Positions 11,611 to 21,214 of a stretch of 64,000 bases of DNA are shown piece by piece (position 1 is the first letter of the stretch; every line of letters begins with the position of its first letter). Source of the DNA: Saposhnikovia divaricata. Its lineage: Eukaryota; Streptophyta; Magnoliopsida; Apiales; Apiaceae. The notes below the pieces were generated by a model, which worked only from the letters and a program-made list of their open reading frames with translations, was not told the origin of the DNA and made no database searches. The stretch is taken from the NCBI GenBank assembly GCA_036435485.1, contig CM071595.1:6686001-6750000 (forward strand), in the 5' to 3' direction. The position numbers and the translations under genes were made by a program.

Positions 11611-12523
11611 GGTGCACAAGATCTTGATGTTTAACTTACCCCACAAAAACCCAGTAATAGAATGAAGGGCTGTCAAGAAAGACTGCGGATTTTAACAACT
11701 TGTACTATATTTCTAACTAAATTTCTGTACAGCCTATATACATGAGGGGCAGGTGAACAATAGGAAATGACAGTATAATTTCATAAGAGGCAGGTGAACT
11801 TCAAAATTCGTTTTCAGACTTATCATTTAGCTTTTCTTTGTTTTTTCCGAATTATAACGCAGATTTCGAAAATCGAAACTATTCGATTGAGGTACCAATT
11901 TACGATTTATCGGGTGATTCGGTTGAAAAATCGAAAATTTATTGATGATTTTTGTAAAATCGGCCGAATCGGTTCCAAAATTTTGACCGATTTATCAGCA
12001 ATTTTTCAAAAATCGACCGATTTTAATAACAGAGATTATAACTTATGGTTCAGATCCTTGACGGATGATCGTAGAAACAAATTTTACCAATCTTATAACA
12101 ATTGTTCTTTACATGAATATAAACGAGGTATATTCACTCTTACCGTGGTTAATACAATGTTTTCAAATTTTTACCTTTTCAATAGGAGATATGTTGTAAC
12201 AATCATCTACTTAAACGTGAGGCCATAACTTATATTAGTCGAAACAGGTTATATATAGGAGAGAGAGACTATTCGATTCACACGCAATTCAAATTTTCGA
12301 TAGGGATATTCAAGATTTACGAAGAACAGCTATACCAATGCATAATTGTTGTGTAAATATATTTACAACTTCTTGTTTATAAGTCACAGCAATGACTAAT
12401 GACTTCATCAAACCATGGGAAACTTCAAATTGACTCGAGTAAAACTAAGAATCTTATGAGTTTTTCTGCTCACAAAATACAAAATTTACCAAGATACTAA
12501 CCATAAAACTAAGAAGCCATCAA
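11611..12523. other. Intergenic with degenerate TCGAAAATCG/ATCGG-rich repeat
   Basis: About 11850-12030 is rich in AATCGA, ATCGG and CGATTT words in both orientations, comparable in style to 22090-22340. It is probably a decayed DNA repeat. No convincing coding region is seen. Confidence 0.4.
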
Positions 12524-13000
12524 TCAAGAAGCTAAGCATGTATCCCAAAACAACTTGTCTTTCTCTTCTTTCTTTATCGGCTCCATTTTAGAATCAACGC
12601 ATCCCTTACTCTTCTTCTGCGTTCTTGAAAAAACAAATCCCTTTTTAGTACTCCTACAATATTGATTGATCGCACCATCATCGTCGTCGTCTTCATCTTC
12701 ATCGAACTCATTCCGATCCCTATACTTAGGACTATTGTCATAACCATGCATGCGTTTTTGGTCACTTTTCTTGCCATTTAAGTATTCTTTAAAACAATCA
12801 CCACGATCATTATTAAAAATCTCAGAAGAATCGGAGCAGCAAGATTGAGCATCATCAACCCCATTATCATAACTTACCACCATGTTATCATTACTAACCG
12901 AGCACATATTCATTTCCGAATCCTTTTCGGAATCCCCAGTAGACTCGAAGAGCAAGAAAGGAGATATATCAATCAAACCATGCAAATTCTTCCAATTCAT
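12524..13000 (-). CDS. Small acidic plant protein of unknown function
   Basis: A single-exon frame of 158 codons on the minus strand. The N-terminus (MNWKNLHGLIDISPFLLFES) is hydrophobic to amphipathic. The middle is Ser/Asp/Asn-rich with an acidic run (EFDEDEDDDDDGA, about residues 98-110), then a basic segment, and the protein ends KDKLFWDTCLAS. No domain, signal peptide or membrane span is clear. The N- and C-terminal motifs look like a conserved plant family of uncharacterised short proteins, but I cannot name it. A minus-strand TATAAAAG at 13220-13213, about 210 bp upstream of the ATG, makes a plausible promoter. Non-repetitive composition and a clean start and stop support a real gene. 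Confidence 0.7.
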   Translation of the reverse strand: MNWKNLHGLIDISPFLLFESTGDSEKDSEMNMCSVSNDNMVVSYDNGVDDAQSCCSDSSEIFNNDRGDCFKEYLNGKKSDQKRMHGYDNSPKYRDRNEFDEDEDDDDDGAINQYCRSTKKGFVFSRTQKKSKGCVDSKMEPIKKEEKDKLFWDTCLAS

Positions 13001-13212
13001 TTCTAAGGAATAAGAAGAAGGTCACGGATCTTATATTACAACAAATATTATTTAACACAGACAACCTCTCTCAAATCTTTACCTTATAAATCTTGAAATG
13101 AATCCCTAAAAACACAAGAAATCGTGTGGAATAAATGTATAAAAGTGAGAAGATTGAAGGTGGAAAAATGAAGATGGTTTGTTTGACACTTAATTCTACT
13201 TGTGTAGCCATC

Positions 13213-13220
13213 CTTTTATA
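13213..13220 (-). promoter_or_regulatory. Candidate TATA box for the 12524-13000 gene
   Basis: TATAAAAG on the minus strand, about 210 bp upstream of the ATG at 13000, leaving room for a 5' UTR of about 180 bases. Confidence 0.45.
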
Positions 13221-13700
13221 CTATCAAAATGTGAGACTATTTTAAAGTATATGTGTGGAGATGTGTATGGGCGCTTTAGCATGTGCTAGCTTGTGTATCT
13301 TCTAGATGAGGGCTGAATATACTATTATAATAATATACCCATCAATCATGTTATAAATGAAACAGTTATTTATTTATTTTGTGACAAAAGAATAATAGAA
13401 AAGGGAAATTAAACAAGATAAATCACTTTACCAAAATAACAGAAAGAGACAATATATATGTGATCCACGTAGTCTATCTAGATTCTAGAAGCAAATCTTA
13501 ATTGATTTGTTTTTGCTACCACGGATGGCATAAATAGAATAAACTTCCCTCTCACCACACCAGCAAGTTGGTTTTGTAAATCTAGCTCCGTTTTATATTA
13601 TTTAAATTTTATGTCAAACAAACTATTTCATAAATCTATTCTATTCACCTAAAAATATAGGCGTGTAATTTATTGGTGAAAACGTTTCAAACAAGTTAGA
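13221..13700. other. Upstream intergenic region, no gene seen
   Basis: AT-rich sequence upstream of the 12524-13000 gene, ending at a (TA)n run. No structure beyond that was noticed. Confidence 0.4.
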
Positions 13701-13824
13701 CTATATATATATATATATATATATATGGATTTTGGTCCACAACCATAACTGATTGTAAATTATTATGCAACCCACGAATCTGCACCGTTAAAAAAGGATC
13801 TAATGGTTGAAAAAAGACACCACC

Positions 13825-13829
13825 GCAAT
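13825..13829. repeat. Left TSD (GCAAT) of the solo LTR
   Basis: GCAAT lies immediately left of the LTR and is repeated at 15503-15507. Confidence 0.85.
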
Positions 13830-15502
13830 TGTTTGCACTAAATCACACAAGCCGCAAGCGTACGTGGTCACAAGTAATATATGAATAAGTCGAGTTCGTT
13901 CCCACAGAGATCTGGTTAAGGTTTTAATTCAGTTATTGTACCTATGCAACAATGTATGGTTATTACTCACCGCTAAGACAAATAACAAATTTAAGTTTTA
14001 ATTAACTAAACTAACTAAGATGCAAATTATCAACTAAGAATTAACTAACTAACGATAATTAAAATCGAATTACTTACGCAATATGAACCATGGAATCCTA
14101 ACTTCAATACAAACTTCCTTTAGAGATCATGCCCTTTTATCAATACATGTGGTGGTTACGATAACTAATCGGACAACACGAAATAAGTATACGTTACCTT
14201 TCAGTACACGCACACCAATCTACACAATATCCACATAAGATAGAAATCATGCAGGCACCAATTATGCTTAGACCCTATATGTCTATAGAATTTGAAAACA
14301 TAATGGTTGAAGATCAAGTGTCCATAAGATTACATAAGGTAGTATGAGACGGTTAGAAGCACACCACAAACATGAATAACATTCATGGACTTATGCTAGC
14401 ATGACAAGTTCTAAATCTAAAGATCCACTATCGCTTCACTAAAGATTAACAAGATAGATGTTAGCTACGCATCTATATGAATTAAATACAACCCTGCAAG
14501 GATATCGCAAATTCACCACACATATATCAAGTTAAGCAATCAACATCTAAATTCCATAAGTAAATCCGTTAGAATCCCATGACAACGATTAGTTCATAAT
14601 CGAACCTCTCGTCATCATGGGATCTGATGAAACCATGATAAAAACAAAGTATGAAAAGATACAAATAAAACTAAGTAATTGATATGTAATGGTGTGTGTT
14701 TTTTCTGTCCCCCAAGATGTGTATTTATAGCCCCAAGTGTCTTCTTCTCCAAGTAATTGCCTTCTTTGAGTTGGAATAGAAGATTGGCAAATTCCATCTT
14801 TGAATGAAATAGAATTGCAAATTCCATGTATAAGTCTGATTCTAGAAGGTTCTGGCCGCTCCAAGCAATTACCATAATGATTAGAAGTAGAATTTGTGGT
14901 AATTTCCTTGTTAAAATTGAATTTTGCAGGTTCTGGAAATTTTCTGGCGGTGTCCTGCGCGGCCGCGCTACATTTTAGTGTAATTCGGGCGCCCCCGCGC
15001 TATAAACAATTTCTGAAATTATCTAAGCGCGACCGCGCTGCATTTTAGTGTATTTCAGGCGTGACCGCGCTGCTTAAAATTCTGACCATTCTGCTAAATT
15101 CAAGAAAATTCTCCAAGCTTCGCGTGGACTACTTACGGGCCTCAAACGGACATGTAGAACTCCAGATATGACCAAAACAGTGGAGACTGCGCAACCTATC
15201 CGGAAATCCGAATTTTCCACAATTTGCTCATTTCTCGTCCGTTTTCTCTTCCGATTCTTTTGCCACTTCCCGTTCTTCAATTCTTGAATTATAAATCCTC
15301 ATGGTAGCCTAGGGAAATTCACCACCCTTCATTCCAAAGCTCAATTTAAACTCCAAGACTAACGAAAATCAACAATCATAGCTGGCATTTTGCTAACCTG
15401 CATAGCTACACAAAACATATTAAAACACACAAATACTTGAGATACAAGCGATCAATTTAAGCCAAAATGAAGCGATCCAAGTGGATAAAAATCCACTTAT
15501 CA
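13830..15502 (-). mobile_element. Solo LTR with 5-bp TSD (gypsy-type)
   Basis: It begins TGTTTGCACTAAATCACACA and ends CCACTTATCA, is 1673 bp long and is flanked by GCAAT on both sides. There is no internal region, so it arose by LTR-LTR recombination. A minus-strand TATAAATA at 14729-14722 and a GAGTTCGTTCCCACAGAG block (near 13891), similar to one in the 2941-4465 LTR, indicate leftward transcription and the same broad gypsy group. The insertion cut a palindromic unit of the surrounding element. Confidence 0.85.
14722..14729 (-). promoter_or_regulatory. TATA box of the solo LTR
   Basis: TATAAATA on the minus strand within the solo LTR, consistent with leftward transcription. Confidence 0.45.
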
Positions 15503-15507
15503 GCAAT
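15503..15507. repeat. Right TSD (GCAAT) of the solo LTR
   Basis: Matches 13825-13829 exactly. Joining the flanks restores a palindromic CCGCAATGTCTCATTGCGG unit. Confidence 0.85.
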
Positions 15508-15564
15508 GTCTCATTGCGGCCACCTCAATGTTTCATTGAGGTGGTAGCAATGAAATATTGCTAC
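15503..15564. repeat. Short palindromes (CAATGTTTCATTG type)
   Basis: Three imperfect hairpin units in a row: GCAATGTCTCATTGC, CCTCAATGTTTCATTGAGG and GTAGCAATGAAATATTGCTAC. They belong to the same palindrome family as 17196-17463 and 17637-17790. Confidence 0.75.
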
Positions 15565-16170
15565 TACATTGTTTTTTAAAATACGAAAATGTCCTTTTCC
15601 AATTTGATTAGCAGTTAAGTGATTATGAGCAGAATATTAAAACGGTGCTGAAAAATGAGAAAGATGCAAAAAAATTGATTAGAAATTAAGTTATTAGGAG
15701 CAGAATTTTTAATTTTAAATTTGAAAATTGTAAAACACGTATCAGCTTGCTCAATTCTTTTTATCACCCAAATAGAAATAATTTATTGGAGTTCACACCT
15801 GTAGAAAGAGATATGTTTTTTAAATACAAAACTACCGTTAGCATTGGGAATGAACTCCTGATCTTATGCTAAAGAGGTCATCACCTTAACCATTACGCCA
15901 ACTAAAATTATTTTATCATATATATCAAATTAATCTATATATATATATTGAAATTTACATATGATTAAAAAATGTGTAATTAGACTAAATACACATTTTA
16001 ATGAAATAATTTCAACTAATTAAGATGATAGACATCACTACATTTTAACGATAGACCTTACTACATGTCCGGATTCCGAAAGTTGTTTATTTTGAATATT
16101 TTTAAAAATTGAATAAATTATTACTTTTCTATTAAAATTGAATTAATAATTAATTTTAAAAATAATCATT

Positions 16171-17142
16171 TATTAAATTTTAAAAATTATTCATAATGGA
16201 CGAGTTAATGAATGAACCGTGACACAAATGTAAACACACAATTTTATTTTAAACATCACATAATGTTTTTAAAAGCAAAATAAATACAAAATTGTATCTT
16301 TAAAAAAAATCAAAAATCGAAATCCTAAATCCTAGTTGACCACTAAACTTACAATTTGTAATTGTGTTCAAGAATAAATTTATTGAATCTCCTCATAATT
16401 GATAATATTTATAGGTTAATTGATAATATTTATAGGTTGATTACTGGAAGTAAGGTAAAATTGGTTGGTACGAAGCCACTACCAAGATTCGTACATCCCC
16501 GAATAGAAATTTGAGATATTTTTAAAATGATTGTTTCACATGTCTCCAACTATATTTAGATTAAATATTTTTAATTAAATACATAGGCTAGAAAAAATAT
16601 TCTTAAATTAATATTGAAGATATTTCAAATTTTAAATTAATTTATTAATTTTTAAAATTATAATTTATTAAATTTTTAAAATTACTCATAATGAACGAGT
16701 TAATGAATGAACTGGGACGCGAATGTAAACACACAATTTTATTTTAAACATCACATAATGATTTTACAAGCAAAATAAATACAAAACTATATTATATTTT
16801 ACTCAACAATCGTTCAAGATGTTTTTAGAATGAACGTTTCACATTTTTATTTGTGTTCAAGAATAGATTTATTGAATCTCCTCATAATTGATAATATTTA
16901 TAGGTTGATTAGTGGAAGTAAGGTAAAATTCATGAACGAATATTATTAAAATCAAAACAACTAAATAAGTGTATACAAATTTTACTAAATAGAAATTCGA
17001 GACATTTTTAAAATGATGGTTTCACATTTCTCCCACTATAGTTAGATTAAATATTTTTAATTAAATACATAGGCTAGAAAAAAATATTCATAACTTAACA
17101 TTGAAGATATTTCAAATTTCAAATTAATTTATTATGATTTCA
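16171..17142. repeat. Two tandem ~490-bp AT-rich units
   Basis: Marker strings recur at a spacing near 490 bp: CATAATGGACGAGTTAATGA at 16193 and a one-base variant at 16687; TTATTGAATCTCCTCATAAT once in each unit; an ATACATAGGCTAGAAAAAA-like string in each. A third, partial copy of the last block lies at about 19620-19760, just left of the Rep fragments. Confidence 0.75.
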
Positions 17143-17195
17143 CATGCATATTTTAATAATAAATTAAAAAATAGAAAATAGAAAATGGGCATTGT

Positions 17196-17463
17196 ACCAC
17201 CGCAATGCTTCATTGCTGTGGTCATGGAAAATATCATTTTTCCCACCAGCTGTTTAAAGTTGGTTTCAGTTTGCCACCGCAATGTTTTGGCCCTAATTTT
17301 TCCCACCGCAATGTTTTGGTCCTAATTTCAGTTTGCGTTATCTATGCTGTGTAAAGTTGGTTTTGTAAAAAAAGGGATATAACAGTAATTTTACATTAAT
17401 TATGGCTCCCGCAATGTATCATTGCGGAAGAAGCCACTACCGCAATGTTTCATTGAGGTGGTG
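17196..17463. repeat. Palindrome cluster 2
   Basis: ACCGCAATGCTTCATTGCTG (near 17198), two half units CCACCGCAATGTTTTGG (about 17277 and 17303), CCGCAATGTATCATTGCGG (about 17409) and CCGCAATGTTTCATTGAGG. The variable positions are mostly in the loop or paired with a compensating change. Confidence 0.7.
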
Positions 17464-17474
17464 ATTAATTTCCA

Positions 17475-17497
17475 CCGTTAATATTTTAGATTAACGG
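17475..17497. other. Stem-loop CCGTTAA / TTAACGG with 9-nt loop
   Basis: A perfect 7-bp stem encloses the loop TATTTTAGA. Across the left stem and loop one reads TAATATTTT, seven of nine matches to the geminivirus origin nonanucleotide TAATATTAC. With this AT content the match could be chance. Confidence 0.4.
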
Positions 17498-17636
17498 TTA
17501 TGATTTGGTGGTTTGATTTTCCATCCCAACCAGGGGTGGTTGTGGAAGGGCACCCTATATATATATATGTGTGATTTTGTTCCACAACCACAGTTGTTTG
17601 GGGTATTTTATACAACCAACGAATCTGTACACTTAT

Positions 17637-17790
17637 GCAGCAATGTTTCATTGCGGTAGTGTTGGTGTACTCTCTGCTGCCTCAATGAAACATTGAGGTA
17701 GTAGCAATGAAACATTGTGGCAGCCGCAATGAAACATTGCTGCTACCGCAATGAAACATTGAGGTAGCCACCACAATGAAACATTTAATT
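17637..17790. repeat. Dense palindrome cluster 3
   Basis: Six units in about 150 bp: GCAGCAATGTTTCATTGCGG, CCTCAATGAAACATTGAGG, GTAGCAATGAAACATTGTGG, CCGCAATGAAACATTGCTG, CCGCAATGAAACATTGAGG and CCACAATGAAACATTT. All share the core CAATGAAACATTG or its complement, with stem extensions that vary between GCGG, GAGG and GTGG. Confidence 0.85.
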
Positions 17791-17810
17791 TATTTTTTAA
17801 TTTAGGGGTT

Positions 17811-19580
17811 CTAGTCAAAGTATTAGTTGACCGTCAAATTACCAAACCAAATAAATTTATTTTTTTTCTGAAATTTTGGCAATAGCATTAGATAGGATGG
17901 ATCTTGACCACCGTGTAGCTGGGTCGTCGAGAAATATTTTTAAAAAAATTGAAATCCTAAACCCTAACGAAACCCTGTTTAGCGGTTCTAGTCAAAGTAC
18001 TAGTTGACCGTCAAATTACCAAACCAAATAAAAAAAATTGAAATTTGGCAATAACATTAGATAGGATGGAACTTGACCACCGTACGATTGGGTCGTCGAG
18101 AAATATTTTTAAAAAAATCGAAACGCTAAACCCTGACGAAACCATGTTTAGGGGTTCTAATCAAAGTACTAGTTGACCGTCAAATTACCAAACCAAATAA
18201 ATTTATTTTTTTCTGAACTTTTGGCAGTAACATTAGATAGGATGGATCTTGAACACCATGTGGCTGGGACGTCGAAAAATATTTTTAAAAAAATCGAAAT
18301 CCTAAATCGTGACGAAATCCTGTTTAGGGGTTCTAGTCAAAGTACTAGTTGTCCGTCAAATTATCAAACCAAATAAAAATATTATTTTCTGAAATTTTGG
18401 CAATAACATTAGATAAGATGGATCTTGACCTCCGTACATTTGGGTCGTCGAGAAATATTTTTAAAAAAATCGAAACGCTAAACCCTGACGAAACCCTGTT
18501 TAGGGATTCTAGTCAAAGTACTAGTTGATCGTCAAATTACCAAACCAAATAAATTTATTTTTTTCTGAAATTTTGGCAATAACATTAGATAGGATGGATC
18601 TTGACCTCCGTACATTTGGGTCATCGTAAAATATTTTAAAAAAAATCAAAACGTTAAACCCTGACGAAACCCTGTTTAGGTGTTCTAGTCAAAGTACTAG
18701 TTGACCGTCAAATTACCTTACCAAATAAATTTATTTTTTTCTGAAATTTTGGCAATAACATTAGATAGGATGGATATTGACCACCGTGTGGCTAGGTCAT
18801 CGATAAATATTTTTAAAAAAATCGAAATCCTAAACCCTGACGAAACCCTGTTTAGGGGTTCTAGTCAAAGTAATAGTTGACCTTCAAATTACCAAACCAA
18901 AAAAAAAAATTCTGAAATTTTGGCAGTAACATTAGATAGGATGGATCTTGACCTCCGTACGTTTGGGTCATCAAGAAATATTTTTAAAAAAATCAAAACG
19001 CTAAACCCTGACGAAACCCTGTTTAGGGGTTCTAGTCAAAGTACTAGTTGACCGTCAAATTACCAAACCAAATAAATTTATTTTTTCTGAAATTTTGGCA
19101 ATAACATTAGATAGGATGAATCTTGACCACCGTGTGGCTGGGTCGTTGAGAAATATTTTAAAAAAATCGAAATGCTAAACCCCGACGAAACCTGTTTAGG
19201 GGTTTTAGTCAAAGTACTAGTTGACCGTCAAATTACCAAACCAAATAAATTTATTTTTTTCTGAAATTTTGGCAATAACATTAGATAGGATGAATCTTGA
19301 CCACCGTGTGGCTGGGTCGTTGAGAAATATTTTAAAAAATCGAAATGCTAAACCCCGACGAAACCTGTTTAGGGGTTCTAGTCAAAGTACTAGTTGACCG
19401 TCAAATTACCAAACCAAATAAATTTATTTTTTTCTGAAATTTTGGCAATAACATTATATAGGACGGATCTTGACCACCGTGCGGTTGGGTCGTCGAGAAA
19501 TATTTTTAAAAAAATCGAAATCCTAAACCCTCACAAAACCCTATTTAGGGGTTCTAGTCAAAGTACTAGTTGACCGTCAA
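17811..19580. repeat. Tandem satellite, ten ~176-bp units plus a partial one
   Basis: Unit starts (CTAGTCAAAG) are at 17811, 17988, 18157, 18333, 18509, 18685, 18861, 19032, 19205, 19378 and 19554, spacing 169-177. Each unit reads CTAGTCAAAGTACTAG, TTGACCGTCAAATTACC, a T-rich run, ACATTAGATAGGATGGATCT, TTGACCACCG, a GGGTCGTCGAGAAATATTTT block and CTAAACCCTGACGAAACCC then TGTTTAGG. CTAGT/ACTAG, GTCAA/TTGAC and CCTAAAC/GTTTAGG are small inverted repeats in every unit. No coding capacity. Confidence 0.93.
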
Positions 19581-19805
19581 ATTTTGGATTTTTTTTCTTT
19601 TTTTCATTTAAATTAAATTTATTTTTTTAATTAAAATGATCGTTTCACCATATTTAGATTAAATATTTTTAATTAAATACATATGTTGGAAAAAAATATT
19701 CATAACTTAGTATTGAAGATATTTCAAATTTTAAATTAATTTAGTATGATTTTAAGTACCTATTTTATTAATAAAATTAAAAAAAAATAAAAAAAAAGAG
19801 ATAAA

Positions 19806-19980
19806 ATCAATAGACTGCCACAAATCCCACGTGACAAGAGGGATTACCTGCAATATAGCCTAATCGAGATGTTCAAGGATAGGATGATCATCAGCAATAA
19901 GTACGAGCCGATCATGGCTCCGTTAATTAATAACATTCACGTAGTCGTAATGTGTAATTTCTTCCCCGATCTGAATAAGA
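19806..19980 (+). pseudogene. CRESS-DNA virus Rep fragment, C-terminal helicase part (nanovirus/alphasatellite-like)
   Basis: An open stretch of about 58 codons encodes RLPQIPRDKRDYLQYSLIE, then EMFKDRMIISNKYEP, then NNIHVVVMCNFFPD. This looks like the superfamily 3 helicase region following Walker B of a CRESS Rep, with VVVMCNF as motif C. The FFPD after the motif C Asn suits nanovirus/alphasatellite-type Rep better than geminivirus Rep. No N-terminal domain belongs to it here: the sequence to the left is AT-rich repeat DNA. At 19975-19983 it joins, in a different frame, the start of a geminivirus-type Rep. GC content is clearly higher than in the flanks. Viral origin is secure; the subfamily is inference. 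Confidence 0.7.
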
Positions 19981-20673
19981 TACCGATTGCAGGCAAAGAA
20001 CATATTCCTCACATATCCACGATGTTCATTGTCCAAGGAGGAGGCACTGGAGCAACTACGATCAATCTCCTGCCCCTCCAACAAGAAATTCATCCGAGTC
20101 GCTAGGGAATTACACGAGGATGGGGAACCCCATCTCCACGTCCTAATCCAGTTCGAAGGCAAGGCACAATTTACCAATCATCGACACTTCGATCTTAGAC
20201 ACCCCTCTACCTCCATGATGTTCCATCCCAACATGCAGGGGGCTAAATCCAGCAACGATGTCAATGAGTACATTGCCAAGGACGGTGACTATGCAGACTG
20301 GGGTGAGTTCAAGAAGGACGGGCGTTCAGGAAAGAAATGGGCTAGCAATGCCCATGACGATTACGAGGAAGCCCTTAAGACAGACAATAAGGAGAAGGCA
20401 CTGAACATACTGCGAGAACGAAACCCAAGGGATTTCGTATTGCAGTACCACAATATCAGTGCCAATCTAGAGCGCATATTCAAGGTGCCAGAGCCGCCAT
20501 TCGTCAGCCCCTTCGAACCTGCGTCCTTTACCAACGTCCCCCATGAGATACTGGAATGGGCTAGGATAAATGTTGTTGGGCCCGCTGCGCGGCCTTACAG
20601 GCCCAAAAGTATAGTCATTGAAGGGGAGAGTAGAACGGGCAAAACGTTATGGGCTCGCTCTCTTGGGCCGCAT
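19978..20673 (+). pseudogene. Endogenous geminivirus-like Rep fragment with complete HUH nuclease domain
   Basis: The frame is open after TGA at 19972 and covers about 230 codons of geminivirus-type replication initiator protein. Visible in order: motif I FLTYP, motif II HLHVLIQ (two metal-binding His), a GRS-like stretch (FDLRHPSTSMMFHPN), motif III NEYIAKDGDY with the catalytic Tyr, the oligomerisation region and the Walker A loop GESRTGKT. Homology stops after ARSLGPH at 20673, so Walker B, motif C and the C-terminus are missing. The frame then runs through repeat DNA to about 20857. No ATG opens the frame: the first homologous residues directly follow the other Rep fragment. In a virus this protein nicks and rejoins the origin for rolling-circle replication. 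There are no stops or frameshifts within 230 codons. Expression is unknown. Confidence 0.88.
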
Positions 20674-20795
20674 CTGCTGCCGCATGCTTCATTACAACAC
20701 TTTTACCAGACTATCACTACCTCAATGAAATATATATATATATATAATATAGATATATATATAAAAGTTATAAGTATGTTAGAGAAGTATTCATA

Positions 20796-21214
20796 TTCCC
20801 TCCGTCCCAATTATATTGTCCACTATTTCCTTTTTTCTTTGTCCCAAAATTATGAGTAGTGCTAGGTACCCCAAATTGGTACCCAAAAATTGTTCCTAAA
20901 TGATGTGGCTTCGATGACGTGGCAGATTATAAAATTTTGATTAGGGAGGTTGGTGTGAGTGCAGGGGAGTCCATTTTGTTATGACTAATTAAAATAAGAC
21001 ACTTGGCATTTGAGAATTATTTTGGGTACCAATTTGGGGTACCTAGCATTTTCCCAAAATTATTGTCCATATTTAGTTAATAAGGTAAATTATATGTTAA
21101 TTATGTTAACTTTCATGAAAAATAATACAATTATTTGGTAACTTAAATTTATTTGACATGATTGAATAAAAGGTGGATTTTGATGGATGGACAATAAAAA
21201 TGGGACGGAGGGAG
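20796..21214. mobile_element. Stowaway MITE (Tc1/mariner type) with nested insertion
   Basis: Ends TTCCCTCCGTCCC and GGGACGGAGGGAG flanked by TA (20794-20795 and 21215-21216). It is interrupted by the MITE at 20854-21052; without that it is about 209 bp. This terminal sequence is typical of plant Stowaway elements. Confidence 0.88.
20854..21052 (+). mobile_element. GGTACC-ended MITE with 11-bp TSD, nested in Stowaway
   Basis: Inverted ends TGCTAGGTACCCCAAATTGG (from 20860) and CCAATTTGGGGTACCTAGCA (to about 21048). The direct repeat CCCAAAATTAT flanks it at 20843-20853 and 21053-21063. The 11-bp duplication suggests the Mutator (MULE) superfamily. The interior matches 5937-6117 in reverse orientation. 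Confidence 0.88.

Larger units (their letters stand above)
13727..17554. mobile_element. Composite non-autonomous element A (palindrome-bearing), split by a solo LTR
   Basis: It sits between two (TA)n runs (13701-13726 and 17555-17568). The left end has GGTCCACAACCA; the right end has GGTGGTTGTGGAAGGG, an approximate inverted counterpart (CCACAACCA on the minus strand). A second copy starts right after the right-hand (TA)n with GTTCCACAACCACAG. The interior carries short palindromes built on CAATGTTTCATTG, a ~490-bp duplication (16171-17142) and AT-rich filler, with no transposase. The solo LTR at 13830-15502 is a later insertion. Element class is uncertain; TA-flanked inverted ends suggest a DNA transposon. 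Confidence 0.5.
17569..20735. mobile_element. Composite element B with palindromes, satellite units and CRESS Rep fragments
   Basis: It starts GTGTGATTTTGTTCCACAAC right after a (TA)n run, matching the left end of element A, and ends at another (TA)n after CTACCTCAATGAAA. In order it holds dense palindromes (17637-17790), ten 176-bp tandem units (17811-19580), a partial copy of the 490-bp block (about 19620-19760), two CRESS Rep fragments (19806-20673) and a final palindrome-like stretch (20676-20732). The right inverted end seen in element A is missing, so the copy is truncated or rearranged. Confidence 0.45.

Noticed and set aside
17811..19580. CRISPR-like direct repeats
   Set aside because: Whole units are similar with no unique spacers, and the sequence is a plant nuclear genome; it is a tandem satellite.
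17811..19580. Telomere-like sequence (CTAAACCCT)
   Set aside because: The motif occurs once per 176-bp unit and never as an uninterrupted array.
20674..20859. C-terminal extension of the Rep frame (rich in Ile/Tyr)
   Set aside because: It translates palindrome remnant and (TA)n repeat DNA, not Rep; excluded from the fragment.
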